From: Gavia stellata
Taxonomy: Eukaryota; Chordata; Aves; Gaviiformes; Gaviidae
Direction: 5' to 3'
NCBI RefSeq assembly: GCF_030936135.1
Contig: NC_082605.1
Coordinates: 18,558,261-18,622,260 of the forward strand
Length of the DNA: 64,000 nt
Translations under genes and position numbers: made by a program
Notes under the pieces: generated by a model
What the model was told of the DNA's origin: nothing
Database searches by the model: none
The model's input: only the letters and a program-made list of their open reading frames with translations
Shown: piece by piece, positions 37,468-51,245 of the stretch
How the letters are laid out: every line of letters starts with the position of its first letter
Position numbering within the stretch: position 1 is the stretch's first letter

Positions 37468-39021
37468 GCAGTGGCCTTCGGATCCCAGCACAGCTGCCAG
37501 CTCCGAGTGAAGATGGGGGCGAGGTTTTCTCTGCAACCCGGGTATTTCGAGAACATCTTCCCTCTGTGCTCTCCTGCGCCCGGGCTCACTCAGCATCCTG
37601 CCCATGTGGGCTGTCAAAATATAATTGCACCGAGTATCTATATGCTGTAGCTGTGTAGTGTGTCAAAATGACACACAGACTCCAACTTAAAAAGTCAAGA
37701 AAGAAAATTCCTATCTTCAGTTGTGCTTTAATTAATCATTTTGTCATGGCTTTGATGGCTTTGGTGCTGCATTGACAGGTGAAAGCAAAGATTAGCATTT
37801 TTGAAGGTCATGGGGATTTTTGGGTGCCTGGTTAAAGTGATTGCTAACTCTGATCATCCGCTTTCTGAGGGGCTCCCAGTTGATCACTCAGGACTTGTTG
37901 CATCCTGCATCTTTGACCCTCGGACTCAAGAAGCTTTGGAAGACACTGGATGGCACTGGCTGCATCATCGCAGAGCCTCCTGCTTGCTGTGCCACGGTGC
38001 AAGTCCTGCCACTGGCCGGCCTGCCTGAACCTGCCTGCAGCACCTGAGTCTTCAGCGGGGTTAACATTAAAACCTTGGCAGAGAGAGACCGAAGGCTAGA
38101 CCAGGAGGCCACAGGCTGTGTCAAGAGGTGGGTTTTTGGAGACGCATTCACCTAGCAAACCTCTTTTGCAGGTGGGGAATATGGGTCCTTGTGCAGTGCT
38201 CCCCAGGCAGAAATCGCCTCGGCCACTGCAGCCCAGGTGGGAGACAGGGTGCCGGGTGCGCGTCCTACGGAGCGGGAAAGACAAAGCAGCAAAGTGGAGG
38301 AGAGATCCTCACAGGTCAGATGAAGATGGCTTGATTTGGCTGGCTGCACCTCAGAAAACTTTCAGAGCATGTTATGAACCATACCAATGTGCAGTAGGGC
38401 AAAATATTGCTTATTCCACATTTTTTCTTGAAATAAATCAATTGAAGAAAGTTACATTAATTCTCTGGGTAGCAGTTTATTCTCTCACTTCAAATTACCA
38501 TGCTGTAGTGCTTTAATCTCCTGAATGAGTTTTGTTTGTGATGACACCCAAATATTTATTGATTTTTTAAATGGATTTAGGGGCTAACAATTTACCTGTT
38601 AGCCTCTGGGTCACTCCAGGAATTATTAGTGTACTAACTGCAAAGAGAAAAAGAAAAAAAACCCAACGTGGATGATTGATTGTTCTGTGTGTTTGGGTAG
38701 AGAATGTCAGCAAAGAGAAAGAGCGGAGCTAAATCCTGTTGGCAGGGGGAGGACCTGTTTCTGACAGACAAAAATGAAGAAAGCCAAGTGAGTGCTGCTG
38801 GCAGTCCCGTCTGTGCTGGACAGGCTGCCTGGCCATGCTCGTTCTGTGGATTTCTGAATGGTACCGATGCCCAGTTAAAATGGCACTAAGGAACTCATAT
38901 TGGCACACTTTAAAACAGTAAGCATTTTAAGCAGCCTGGCAGTGAGAATAATTTTGTTCAACACTGGAGATGGAGTTTTTAGGTTAAATGAGAGAAATAC
39001 TGAAACAGGCCAGGATTCCTG

Positions 39022-39077
39022 CTCTTAGATACTAATAACTCTTAGATACTCTTAGATTCTCTTAGATACTAATAACT
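39022..39077. repeat. Nested short tandem repeat (CTCTTAGATA units)
   Basis: Four-plus copies of a 10-bp CTCTTAGATA/T unit, flanked by two exact copies of CTTAGATACTAATAACT at 39024-39040 and 39061-39077. Looks like slippage within a larger duplication. Confidence 0.85.
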
Positions 39078-39164
39078 GCATTTTAACCTCTCTGCTACTC
39101 ACATTGCCCTGATTTGCAAACAGAAATAAACCATTTCAGCTTAACTTAATGCAGGGCAGTGACC

Positions 39165-39240
39165 CTGCAAGTAGCAGGACAGGAGGTCTGGGTTCAGCTT
39201 TCTCTCTACCTGTGCCCACGAGCTTGGGGAAACTCAAATT
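39165..39240 (+). mobile_element. Possible MIR-like SINE remnant
   Basis: GAGGTCTGGGTTCAGCTTTC followed by ACCTGTGCCCACGAGCTTGG resembles the MIR body (GGTTCAAATCC...TGTGACCTTGGGCAAG) in sense orientation. Short and diverged. Confidence 0.35.
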
Positions 39241-42200
39241 TTAAGCAAAACCTCTGGAGTCAGGAAAGTCTTAGAAATGCCAGTAGTTGTGGACCACAGA
39301 CTTAGTTTCTTTATCTGCCTCCACTACCCCTGAGCAAACCACTGGACTGGCCTCCAGGTGTACCCATTGCAGCAGGGATGAGCCTGGAGGGGCCAGGAGA
39401 GGCTGGGATGAATACCTCTGGAAGTGTTATACTAAAGGCTGGAAAATGAAGCCTGGCAGTGTCTCCTAGACACTAACATCTTGGAAACCTGATTAAGCTC
39501 ACTAGATATCTCTGCCATAGAAATAAGTTACCATCTAGAGCACAGACCCCATTATGGCAGCCAAGCAGAGTTGGCTGGACACTGCTCTTGAGTTACCAGC
39601 ACTTACAACCGGCTGCATAACCTGAAAACAATTGGCAGCATGTGACCAAAACTGTGGGTGTTCCCAACTGTAAGAGGAGCTTGCGCTAGCTTTGGATAGC
39701 AATAGCATTTAGGCTTTGCAACTTTGGATGCTAAGAAGGTGTTGCAGCATATTGCCTTGTAATAACATGAAGCAAAAGCTCAGCAGAAAGTCTGTGAACC
39801 AGATAAGATTGATTAAACAATTTCTAACCAACGGGGTTGCACATAAAAATTTTATTAAAACCTCAAGTGCTAAATTTATTTCCTGGGTCTGTCACTGCTA
39901 TTTTTTTTTTTATTCAGTAGTGATAATTACTACATTAGAAATTAAATGAACCTCATATACTACATCTTTCAGACCTCCTAGGAGAGTTGTGAAAGTGATT
40001 TAGGGAAGTGAATTTGCTATTGTGCCTAATCAAGTTACAGTAATTGTCACCTATAATTTTAACTTGACTGCTATGCGTTTAATTGGAAGCTTTAGCTTTG
40101 GTTTTTCGTAACTGAGGTTCTCTATGACTGTTTTTCTACTTTCCATCCCCTCCCAAAACCCACTGACAGAAAACAAATCATTATGTACAGCTGTGCAGTT
40201 AACAGCATTGCCGTTTGCTACCACACTGGCATTTTCATCAACCTGATGCATTGCAGCATCAAGCGATTTTCCTTGTGGGACCAGCACCAAGGTTGTCTCC
40301 CTTGAGATTATAATCATAGCTGTGTAGATATCAGTGGCAATAAAGGGGCTTTCTAACCCTTAAACCCTTAACAGGACTGCAAGCATTGCAGCACGCTGAG
40401 AATCGCAGAGTTAGGGTAAGTCCTAGGAGTGTTTTATGTGTGCTGGGGTAAAAGCAGAGCTAATACGTACTAAAATCTCTGTGGTTGTTTCTGAGGGTGC
40501 TGACTTTCAGCAACATGGAGCCACGCTGATATGGCTCTGTGCGGCCCCTGGTTCTGTAGGTACTTGGTCAGAGGTACTTCCAGGGACTAGCTGCCCTGCT
40601 CTCTACCTTGTGCTTCAGAGATGCTGGGTCTTATGCAGATACCTTAGAAAAGATTATTAATGAGTCCCTTACCCTGATTCCCCCAATCAGGCCACAGCTT
40701 GTTTACTCAATGAGCTCTACGAGGCAGCAAACTGCACAGCAAACCAAAGAGTTTACAGAACAGCAGCAGGGGACCTGCAGATGGGTGGCAAAGTAAGATA
40801 CAGCAGAGCCAAAGGTACCCCAAAGCCTCTCAGCAAGACCCCAAGGTACATAGGTTGGAAGCTGAGTCAAGGGTAGATTCATAGAGGCTGATAATGCCTC
40901 TTACATGTAGTGAGTTTAACACGCAGGTTCCCTTCTGCGGTCTGAGATCTAGGCAATTGCTTTGGTCACTCAGTGCTAAAACAGGCTCTCTGTGTGGCCA
41001 CAGACCTGCTTGTTCCTCCTTCCCTTTTCTTGCTAAAGAAATGCGTCTATGCATGTGTATATATATGACTTCATCCTGCAAGGAGACAAGGTTTCTTCTG
41101 GATTTAGGGAAGATGGTGATAATTATGAGCATGGAAACTCTAAATGGGTTCATCAGATTATTGATCTTCAACCCTCCTGGATGTTTGCCCAATATCAGAT
41201 TGAAGAATGAGGCTGCTTCTGACTGTACCTATTCAACATAAAGTAACACTTGTCCCATTGGAGTCGCACAGTATATAAAACCTGTTCAATTTAGACTGGG
41301 ATCAAGCCATTCATTTTTAGAGTCTGTTATGGATCCTTAAAGATCCAGAAAGGCTGTATTATGTTGATGCAATTAATGGAGGTTATTTGAATCTATTTTA
41401 TCACTGTAACACTCATAGAAATTATTGTGCTTGTGTGGGTTTGCGCTCACATTCTGGAGCGATGTGTGTAGAATAGCAGTAATGTTGTCCCTGAATAATT
41501 CATGTTGTTTGTTAGCCACTTTTTAAGCCTTTCTGCTTAACCACAGAAGATTAGCATTTTTTTTTGCTTTTTAATCAAAGGTTTGGGGCAGGGGGAAGGG
41601 AGAGCGTCGGTTTTCTTTTTAGCTTACTTTAAACAGTTCCCCAGGCTTTCAGTATGCAACTTAGCTATTCAAATTGGGGTATTTTGGCCTTAGAAGCATT
41701 TTAGCTAGCTCTTAGGCCTGCTACATTATACAACTTTCTAGCAAATCATGAATAAGTTGAAAGGCTATAGAGCTTTTTTCCTAATTTCTCAAGGGTCCTT
41801 TTACTACCTAATTTGTTTTCATCCCATGTTATTTACTGACTAACTCTAATCAACTCTTCTGGTATTGTTACAGTCCGCAAGTGTGGGAAGGTTTGGCGGG
41901 TAATGTGTGGCAGCACAGGGAGTTTGAAAGATCCTGGCCTTGAAATGAACATTGTTGGTTGGAAACTGGACTGCATTCATTACATGCTGGAGTCCTCCTG
42001 AGCTTTGTCTTCAAGAAAGGATGCTCCACTGGTGTAAAACAGCAAGGCTCTGTTAGGACTCCTGAGCTGCACAGCTGCAGTTCAGAAATACTTCGCTTCA
42101 AAATCAACAGGATGGAGGTAAAAGCCAAAGGTCTGGCTCAGAGCAGAGTGAGAAGGGAATGCCAACCTTGGCAAATGCAGGGCTGGGTGTGTATTTTTTT

Positions 42201-42259
42201 GCTTCCATCTTGGGGTAATGCAAAGTAGCATTTGTGTTTTGCTGCTGGGTTTTTTTCTC

Positions 42260-42277
42260 AAAAAAAAAAAAAAAAAA
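42260..42277 (+). repeat. 18-bp A-run
   Basis: Uninterrupted A. It could be a retroposition tail, but I see neither a recognisable element upstream nor a target-site duplication. Confidence 0.85.
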
Positions 42278-44619
42278 GTGGAAAGTTGAATTAGTGATCC
42301 CATTAAGCATCCATCCTGTGTTCCTCAGGGAAAGAGGACAAGAGAGGTAAGATAAGGGGTGTGCAATACCATTAGCTGATGAGATGACAATAGGAGACTG
42401 CCCACTGAAACCAGCCTGGCACCTTGGCTGGGAGCTCCTTCTGCCCAAGAGGTCACTCAATCAGTGACACACTCATTTGTCTGTGGATCCGCATCAGCCC
42501 TTTGTGTCTGAGTAAACTAAAATCACTGGTATGCAACCGCAGCCAAGTCCTGTTGGCAAAAGCCTATCACTGAAGGGGAGTATGTTTGGGTTGTTATGCT
42601 GACAGATTTGACAGAGAAATGTTGATGTGTGCAGAGAGGTCTATGGACATATTTGGTGAAGGAGAGGTTGGAGTGAGATCACTGCTATAGGAAACAAATT
42701 CCCTGTCTCTGCAAGGCATCTCTGCTCTCCGTTGTATTGTGTTTTCCCTTTATTTTCCATGCTCTTTCTTTCATTCTGAACCTTCCTCTGACATACCAGG
42801 TGAAGTCTGGCAGGGGATGGGGTGACAGAAGTCAGTACACGGCCACAGCTGTTTGAGTGTGGAGCACTGTGGTGTGACATTCACAGCTTCCTCTTGCACT
42901 TAGAGTTGTCTTATCTCCTTTTTCTTTCTTCTTCTCTCTATGCTGTAAAATTTAAGAAACAAAACAAGGATGCTCTTGGAAAAGCATATGGATTTTGAAA
43001 GAGACTGCTGTGTTAAATCCCAAATTTTGCAATGCTAACTTTCCAATCAAGCTGATTTTCCAAAATGCTGGCACTGATTTTCTCTTCCTTCTCTAATACT
43101 GTTCAAGCCTCTTCTCCTGGAATTGCAGCTCATTCTGTTGTGCATGGTTGTCAAGAGCCAGTCCACAGCTCCCACACTGACATGCGGTTGAAATGACAGC
43201 TCCAGCTTTCACACGCTGGTGCACTGTAGTTGCTGGGGAGCTTCTCTGTTCCTGTTCCACTATTAGGTTTCAAACCTCCCTGCTGAGCAGCTGTCCTCAA
43301 GTCACATCAGGTAAGCTTAGCTATGCATTGAATTCAGAGAGTGGAACTAATCCCACATTTCAGCTTTAGATAGAGGAGAACAATGAGATGAGGAGCTAAG
43401 CCTGGCCTCTGCCTCAAAGGTAAGGTTTTTAATATATTAAAAGAAAGAGATGCCCTACACTTAAGCATGTGTGGTGTATTTAATTCCAGGTCTACCTCTG
43501 TTTAGCTGAATGCCAGGCCTGTATATCTGAGGCAAAGTATGTACAATGCATAGTGCATTACACATGTCTAAATTACGTATATTACATTTAACGTGTGTAT
43601 GTTTTGGTTCATTACTCTTGACAGGAAAGCTGTAATGTCAGGATCAATAGCTTCCTGAATTTATATACAGACTATAGAAAACTATTACTATTAGCAGACA
43701 GGAGCCAACCTCAACCAGTACATGCTTTTGCTTTCCCAACTGTTGATCTTTCTGTCACTGAAAGAATTAAGTTCTGCCCCCAGGTTTCATCTCCACTACT
43801 CTGTGGAGAAGTGACTGGCTCATAGTGAATTTTCTCCCAGCATTCCCTTTGCCTCAAAGGGACATTTATATTGACTATGATAGAACTGGATTTAAATTTT
43901 TTTAATGATAAAAAGATGAATCTTTTTTTGGATCTGATTTTATAAAATCCTTATTTATAAAGATTTGAATCTTTCAGCTGAAATGAGCAGATATGCTAGC
44001 TGCTAAAAATGGTACTTAATTGTCTTACCAGGTCCCCAAAGCGCACTTGCTATTTTCTTTGGCAAATAGAGGAAAATTTTAATTTCCCCTCATTTGAAAT
44101 GTAAAAAGAATGGTGAATAAGAGTGACTACCCTGAGATCTTGCCTGCACAGCGCCTGCTAGAAATCAGAACAGTCTCTGCAAGAAGAAAGTGGCATTAAA
44201 ATTACTTTCTCTTTCAGCATTTATACTATTGCTATGATTAGTAAAAGAACTGAGCTCTGAGTGTTCTTCATGCCTATGAGAAGCAAGCATGACGAATCTG
44301 GAAAAGAAATTAATGTCCTAACTCATTCTCCCTGCCCTTCAATTCCCATGCTCCATATGTTGCTGACAAGCTTTGCCTTCCAGTTTGTTAGGGGCAGGAG
44401 TGATGGGCTATTTCTGAGCAGGTGGAGGAACACTTCCCAGGCCATGTCTTGGGAGGGACTGGCGAGCCTGCTGAGGAGTTGCTACAGATGGCCTCAAGAT
44501 TGGACAAGGAGCTGATGGGCATGTGGGCCCCTAGCTAGCCCAGCCATACCTGCAGTCACGTTTGTAGGCTTGCTTTCTGGCTGATCAGCAAGTTTAGTTT
44601 TGAAGGCACATTCAGACTT

Positions 44620-44637
44620 AAAAAAAAAAAAAAAAAA
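44620..44637 (+). repeat. 18-bp A-run
   Basis: Uninterrupted A, same length as the run 2.4 kb upstream. No flanking element or target-site duplication recognised. Confidence 0.85.
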
Positions 44638-47600
44638 GCACAGATGTATCCTCTTGTAGTGACAGATCCTCCAGCGTGGCTGTCTCAGATTTCCTATGGG
44701 AACTGTATGTCCTTCTAGGCTCGCCTGGCATGTGACTCAGGCCAATGCCATTTGGTTTATGGTGAGTGCATGCAAAGGGTGGAAAAAAATAGTGAATCAG
44801 GCCCTTAGGTCAGGCTGTCTTTTCCCTGTGCATGTGCTGAATGTCTTGTCCTGGGATGAGGCAGGGAAAGGCTACTGTATGGAGCTTCGGTGCACTGGTG
44901 TGCATGGGCTATGCAAAGAAGTACTTTATGCAATACCAATTATCCATAAAACAAAACAAAAGGCACCAGAATGCCAGTTAAGGGGGTTAGGCTTCTTCAG
45001 CTGAGCATCCGACCTAGCACCAAAGTACTACTTAAAAAATTTGTAAGTGTAGTCATTTGAGATGTGGCCTCAAAAGTAGACCTTCCCCCATCTTGGCTCA
45101 CAGGCTGTGCAGTCCCTTGGCAGACCTTGCAGTTCCCTTCTTTACTCAATTAATGGATTTTGCAAGTATCTTTTACCATGTGGTGCCCCAGTAAGTGAAA
45201 CTGGTCACAATCTCTCCAAGATGTAGCTAATTCTAAATTGTTGACCTCTCATTTGTTTCTTACATTCCTCCTAAGGAGGGCCGAGTGCTAAAACTCATAA
45301 GGTTGAAACAGAAATGGTTGTGTGGGGCTCAAATGAGTGCTGAATAGAAAGCAAGGGGCTGGGGGGCACAACAGCTGGCAATTTCTGCATTTCAGCACAG
45401 CATGTTCCGTCTTGAGCCCGACAAATAAGAATCCTGGTTTTTGACTCGAATGTGGCCTTCGGTAGTTGTTCTTAAATTCGTGTAACAGTGCAAAAGAATT
45501 AAGTTTAAGTATGAATGGATGTTATGGCAGGATAATACAGGTATCTACATATGAACCTCTACTTTTATTTATATGTCACTTTAACATCTATTTATCAAAC
45601 AAGCCTAGGAAAGTTCAGTAGTCAAGATACAGTGATAGTCAGTGTAATTATTAAATGGTCAGATTTGAAGTCTTGGAAACCCTTCCTCTTTCCACCCAAT
45701 AGCAAAAAAGTGAATGCCCTGCTAGCTCCAAGTATTATATGAACCTTTTTATCTTAACTGTTTTTGCTTGGAAAGCTCTTCTTTATTTTACTAGATTAAA
45801 GAGCAGGCATGTTGTCTCAGCACAGTTAAATCCCACAGCTTATTACCATGAAATATGTGAGCTTCAAGGATATGAAAGTGTTCCATCCAAGAGGATATGA
45901 AAGCGGTCTGCCCAGAGAAAGTTCAAGGCCTCTTATATAAGGAACACAGTTCCAGGCTTTAAAGTTGCACCATGTGTCAGGATTCTCAAAAAGGTGGTTC
46001 CCAAAATGGCCTTTTAAACTGGCAGTTATTTCCCATATATCATCATGACAGACTTTTAGAGGAGAAATGAAGACCCTAAAAAGAATTTGGTTTGGAAGGG
46101 TTCCTCTGCTTCAGAGGCGCCATGGCAGGATGTGCAGGGACAGTCCAACTAGCTACAATTTGCCCAGCCCAGGTTCCCAAGAGCAGCTTAATCACTGAAG
46201 CTTTTGGAGCCTAAATTGGGTGGCTGGTCTGTATTACAGCCAGCATCACTGCAGCCTTGCTGTTGCTAGCATCTCCTTGGGCCAGATTAAAGCTGAGTGA
46301 CTGCAGTTAGACATAGTCTTACTTGGCAAAAGAATTAGAGAGCAAAACCTGTATGACCTTATTTGGGGGAGGGAGGTGGGTCAAATGGGGGAAATCCTGT
46401 TTTCCATCTTACTGATGTAGATTCCAGAATGACTCATCTTCCTTTGTGTATATTTTAATACAGTATCTGCAAATAATTTCTAGGAATCCACCCATTGTCT
46501 GACTTGCAGTTATCTGATTTATTCTGTTGTACAGAGATTTTTAGAGGCAATAACCTCTCATTCTTTTTAATATGTAAGCATTAAATACACTTTTATAGTC
46601 AATAACAGACTAGGTGTTCTCCCTGGACCTCAGCTCAGCCTCCCTCCATTCAATAATAAAGCTATTCACCACAATGAGAAAAGGATCTAAAGCCACAAAC
46701 AGAAAAGAAAAATTGCCAGTGCCCAGAAATATGTAAACTGAAGTTTTTCATAAACAGTCCAATACTCCAAATTGAATCCATACATTATGCAATTGAATTT
46801 GGGTGGGTCAAGTAAATAAGGACAGGTAATGAGACATCTGTATCACAGTCCATTATTTAAAAAAACTAATACCATGTATTAAACTTATTTCCTTACAAAT
46901 GCTGACACATTGGGCTTTCCTCTATACAAAAAAGCAGATACAGGGGCACTTACAAAAATACTCACACTATCCATTACCCTTTCAAGGATGTTGAGATTGT
47001 TCAGGGTTGTTACCTTTCTGCATTCAGTGAATAGGTCTGTAACACCACACTGCCCCATCTTGTCAGATAGTATTGACTCAAAAATAGCTGTTAAAAGTTA
47101 GATGTCTAAGACACTTTTTTTTTAAGCAACAGGCCTTCTGAGTTATGAAAATAACTCCAGTGTATTAAGCTTCCAGTGTTCTTCAGGCTGAAGGTATGAA
47201 GGTGAGGGATACTTTCCTTCCTGTTGCAGCTCCAGGGATTGTCTTTTCTATATTCAAGTTCTTTAAAACACAAGAAAAGTTACTGAAGAGAAAAGAACTG
47301 AAAAACACTGCAGCTCTGAGTGATGACTTCAGAATGGCCCCGGGATATAGGATGGTGTTGAGTGATTCAAGTTTACTGTACTCTCCCTAAAAAGAAACAA
47401 ATGTGGCTGAAGCTATGCCAGCTCCCCCAATTAAGAATGAAAACTAGTTTGCTCTTAACCTTCTCACCTTGTTCCAGGCAGAAGAGGCACTTTATTTTTT
47501 GCTCTTCCCTTTCTCTAGCCAACTGTGCTCTTTGGGAAGTGTCTGCACCTTTCCCGCAGTTGAATCACATTCTGACTAGTGGCTGGATCAGTTTACATCT

Positions 47601-50600
47601 GTATTAGTGCATTAAAGTCCCAGCTCTTCATTGTTGGAGCTGGCCAGGCCGTCAGTGACCTATTTCTTTGGAGGTCTGTATGGGTTTTTCCATGCAAACT
47701 GAAGAGTTTTAATAACACACACCCACATGTAGGTAGAAGTAAAGATGGATGGAGGAGAGAAGGGGCAGCAAGAAGTCATTATTCTTCTCTGTTGTTACCT
47801 CTTCCACCATTGCAAGGGTCTGTTTCATCTGGGCCCTCTGAAAGTAGAGAAGAGTTAGCCAGAAGGGTTTAGAGATGAGATTAAACTACTTGCTGAAATC
47901 CAGTTCTGGAGACAAGGTCAGAAATACACCTCTTCCTGCTCCAGAAGGGGCATTATTTCCCCTTTCTGTGTGGTTTGTTTTACAGAGTGGCCGAGAAGCC
48001 TGGGGGATATGGGTCATGTTTGCTGGCAAGAGGGATTTCAGAGACTCCAGGTCTGATAGGCAGTGTTTGTTCCAAATAGCTGGGAAGCTGGTTATTTTTT
48101 AAGTAGTGCTTTTAAACACGACTTTTAGGAATAAGAAATTAAACATGCACAGATGTGCATGAAATACCGGCAGAAATACTTTACCTGCAAAGAGGCTAGA
48201 CTTAATTCAGTCTCAGTGAATGCTCTGGTAGTGACACATTTTCTGTTGGCAACCAGGGCTCTGATGCACACCTCTGTAACACAGCCACGAGAAGCTTAAG
48301 GGTCCTGGCGTGTTAAGGAGGGATCATCATAAAAATACAATCGGAGACTTGAGAAATTGGAACAGGGCTCATACACTGAGTCCACTGTAACCCACACAGG
48401 GCCATTTCCTCTGAGATCACTGTTGGGTGGTATCTGCTGAAAAATGAGGTTTCACTGGGACCAAACTCACTGAATCTCCTCTTTCTGTCCCCTGGGTAGA
48501 GCAGATCCAGCAGAGTACAGATTTCTGGTCTCTACGCAGGTACCCAAGCCTTCTCTGTCAGGCTCCTAGTAATTGCAGATTGCGCTGGTGAAACTTTATG
48601 TTGACATTGGATCAATGGGTATTTTGTTCTAAAGTGACTGCTCCAGAATACATCACTGTCACATCACCTAAAAAACACCAGTCACCCAGATTTTCGGTAG
48701 CTGCTGCGACTTGCCTAGAACAGTAGAGCCTGTCATTCTGAGATTAAGGAGGGATTAGCTGTGCGATTTCAGTCAGCCTTAAGAGAAAGGTTAAACACTT
48801 TGGGAGGAGGAAGTACATGTGTGTGCACGCATGTGTCTTCCAAAACAACAGATGGTTTCAATGAAGTTGCTCCTGCTGCTAGGAATTGGCACTTCTTGAC
48901 ATTAGCAGAACCGTATCTCATCAGGGTTCTTGTTTCTACCAGCCTGTCTCAGCAAGGCCAAATCCACTGTACAGTATGGGGTAATCAGAAAAGGCACTGC
49001 AATATCTGCCCCATTAATTGCCCCCTGCCACTCTCCCCTCTCTTCTGATGTAATGCCCACTGTGCTCAGTATGGCAGGATCGATCGGCTTTGAAGGGCAA
49101 CTTCCCCTAATGATCCACAATTCCCCCTACTTAAACTGCAGCAAGAACTGTCTTTTTAAAGATTCTGCAAGATATGTGTGATTTCTTGGAACTGCTAAAC
49201 AAAAACCTCTCTGCTTCAATCAATGTATCGATGTATTAAATTATTGTGCAACTAAATTAACGTGCCCCTTGGTGACAGAATTGCAGAAAATGAGCAGTGT
49301 TTTATGCATTAAAGACAAACTGCTAAAAGATTGTTTTTCAAGGTTAGATTGTTCCACAGTGAATATCAAAATTTTTCCAATTAAAATATGAGGGGTTTTC
49401 AGAGTGCAGTTGTATCAGCTGTATTACTTCTCACAGATTCACAGTACGAATTAACACATACAAGTAATTGAAAAATTGTAAATATTAGTAATTGAGACAT
49501 ATTTGGGAGATAGTAAGTAGCATTAATTTTTTTACTAGTATTGTATTTAAATGTTATAGTTAAACAATTTTGCTGGAAATTAATGTTTTTTTTTAAACTC
49601 AAGAGATTCATGAAAAAAGTGATTGTTCAAAATGTTGCTGGGAAAAACTAAGAAGTCTTGTCACACTTCTGCAAAACTTACTTTCCTTTGTTTGGACTCA
49701 GTGGCATGTGTGGGGGTAGTTTGGCCCTTCCTTTCATGATGTCCTCCACTTTTCCGTGAAAAAACACCATACAAGGACTGTCCAAGAAAAAAAGGAAAAG
49801 AGGCTGCAGTGACCTCTTTCTACAAATTTAAACTAAATTCGATATACAAAATGAAAATAGAAATATTCACGTGGATTAAAAATTGTTCCCTTTTAAAGCT
49901 GCTTGAACAAGCCCCTATTCATATTTTTCTTTAAGTTTTGGTCCAGTTGCATTTATTATCTTCATTTTGCCAGCAGCAGAAAACAGGGAAATTCTTGCCC
50001 AATACTGTGTAGCAAGAGCTGGATCCTCCAGAATTGCTCTGTGCATCATCTCTTATGCAGCAGAAGCACTGGGGATGGTTCAGGCAGTTCCCTACCAGAT
50101 GACCCAAACCAAGAATTTGCCAAAGATACGATGCTCTCTTGTCCCTACATTGAAGGTAGGTGAGCTACAGTTTTTTAATTAACTACTTCTGTAGGTGTCA
50201 TGAAGAAGGGAAACATTTTCAATAGCTTCATTGTTTGTTCAAACTTTTTCCCCTGGTATTTTCTAAGTTCTCAAATATCTGAAAAAGTGTGTATTTTTTT
50301 CATTGTCTCCTGAAACTTTTTCCTTACCCTCTTTTTCTTGCTTGGGCTTATGACAAAGACATTCTTATTCAGAAGGCAAGAATCCCAGAACAAGCAGTGC
50401 CAGTTCTGAGTTCATAAGGGGGACAGTGTTCCTAATCACTTATAGAAGACAGACGTGGACTTTGTGTTCCTTCTCAGTCAATGTTATTTCATCTTTATTT
50501 TTGAACCTTTGGAATATCAAATGGGAAAAAACACTTTCTCCATCAAGTGTTTTCAGCTGTATGTTTTCAAGCTGTATCTGCAGGAATGATAAATTAGGTG

Positions 50601-50839
50601 TGAAATTAAAGCATAAGTGAAAGCATCCCAGTCCCTCAATAACCAGGACATTTTGGATTCTTTCAAAATCTTAAAATGCTTTCAGTGCGTTGCTGGCCAG
50701 AAGAATTAAAAAAAAAAAACCAAAAAAACCCACCCCATGCTACCAAAAATTATTATAATATTGATAAAGGAATTTACATCAATATATCTCTAAGGGCTTC
50801 ACAGCTCCTCATTGTCTCCTGGGAAGGCAGAATCCATGA

Positions 50840-50960
50840 AATCAAATTATTTGATCAACAGCATGCAGTAAATTAATGTCAGTACCAAGCCAAGAACCTA
50901 ATTTTCTGACTTCTAGTTCTATGCTCAAATACTGGGCCTGCATCACTTCCCAGGCAAAAC
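50840..50960 (-). mobile_element. MIR-like SINE remnant, reverse orientation
   Basis: The + strand shows CAGCATGCAGTAAATTA, AAGCCAAGAACCTAA, TCTGACTTCTAGTTCTATGC and then TACTGGGCCTGCATCACTTC. This is the order of a reverse MIR-type element (CACACAGTAAGT, GAGCC.GGATTCGAACC, TCTGACTCC...ATGCTC, CCACT...). Lies 140 bp from a second similar copy. Confidence 0.5.
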
Positions 50961-51097
50961 AATGACAGAAGAAAGAAAAGGATGCGGTGGAAGGAAAGGG
51001 AGCTGGAACTCACTAAGCATCCTGTAATTTCTGAAAGAACTGGTTCTAATATTTGTGTGTAATGCAAATGCCATTTATAATACCTAGCTTTAACATG

Positions 51098-51245
51098 CTA
51101 GGTGACTGCCACGGATTTCAGAGCAACTTGCTCAGGCACCATGCTTCTCATTTTGCACCTGAGAGATCCAGCAAATAATATGCAGAGCTGGGTGAAAAAG
51201 CCAGGTCCCTGGACTTCCACGGGAGTGCTACACTGTGCTAAATCT
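51098..51245 (-). mobile_element. MIR-like SINE remnant, reverse orientation (second copy)
   Basis: The + strand shows GGTGACTGCC, AACTTGCTCAGG, CAGCAAATAATATGCAGAGC, TGGGTGAAAAAGCCAGGTCC and GGACTTCCACGGGAGTGCTA in the order of a reverse MIR-type body. A middle insertion of about 30 bp separates the halves. Confidence 0.5.

Larger units (their letters stand above)
32001..39000. other. Intergenic, no gene recognised
   Basis: Contains tandem palindromes at 32516-32540, a DR1-like site at 33985-33997, a MIR-like remnant at 34865-34970, a CTCF-like motif at 37455-37467 and an IR3 palindrome at 37658-37676. The segment at 33900-34330 is AT-rich and may be conserved. No coding similarity seen. 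Confidence 0.7.

Noticed and set aside
42260..44637. Pair of 18-bp A-runs as tails of processed pseudogenes
   Set aside because: No gene-like sequence precedes either run and no target-site duplication flanks them.
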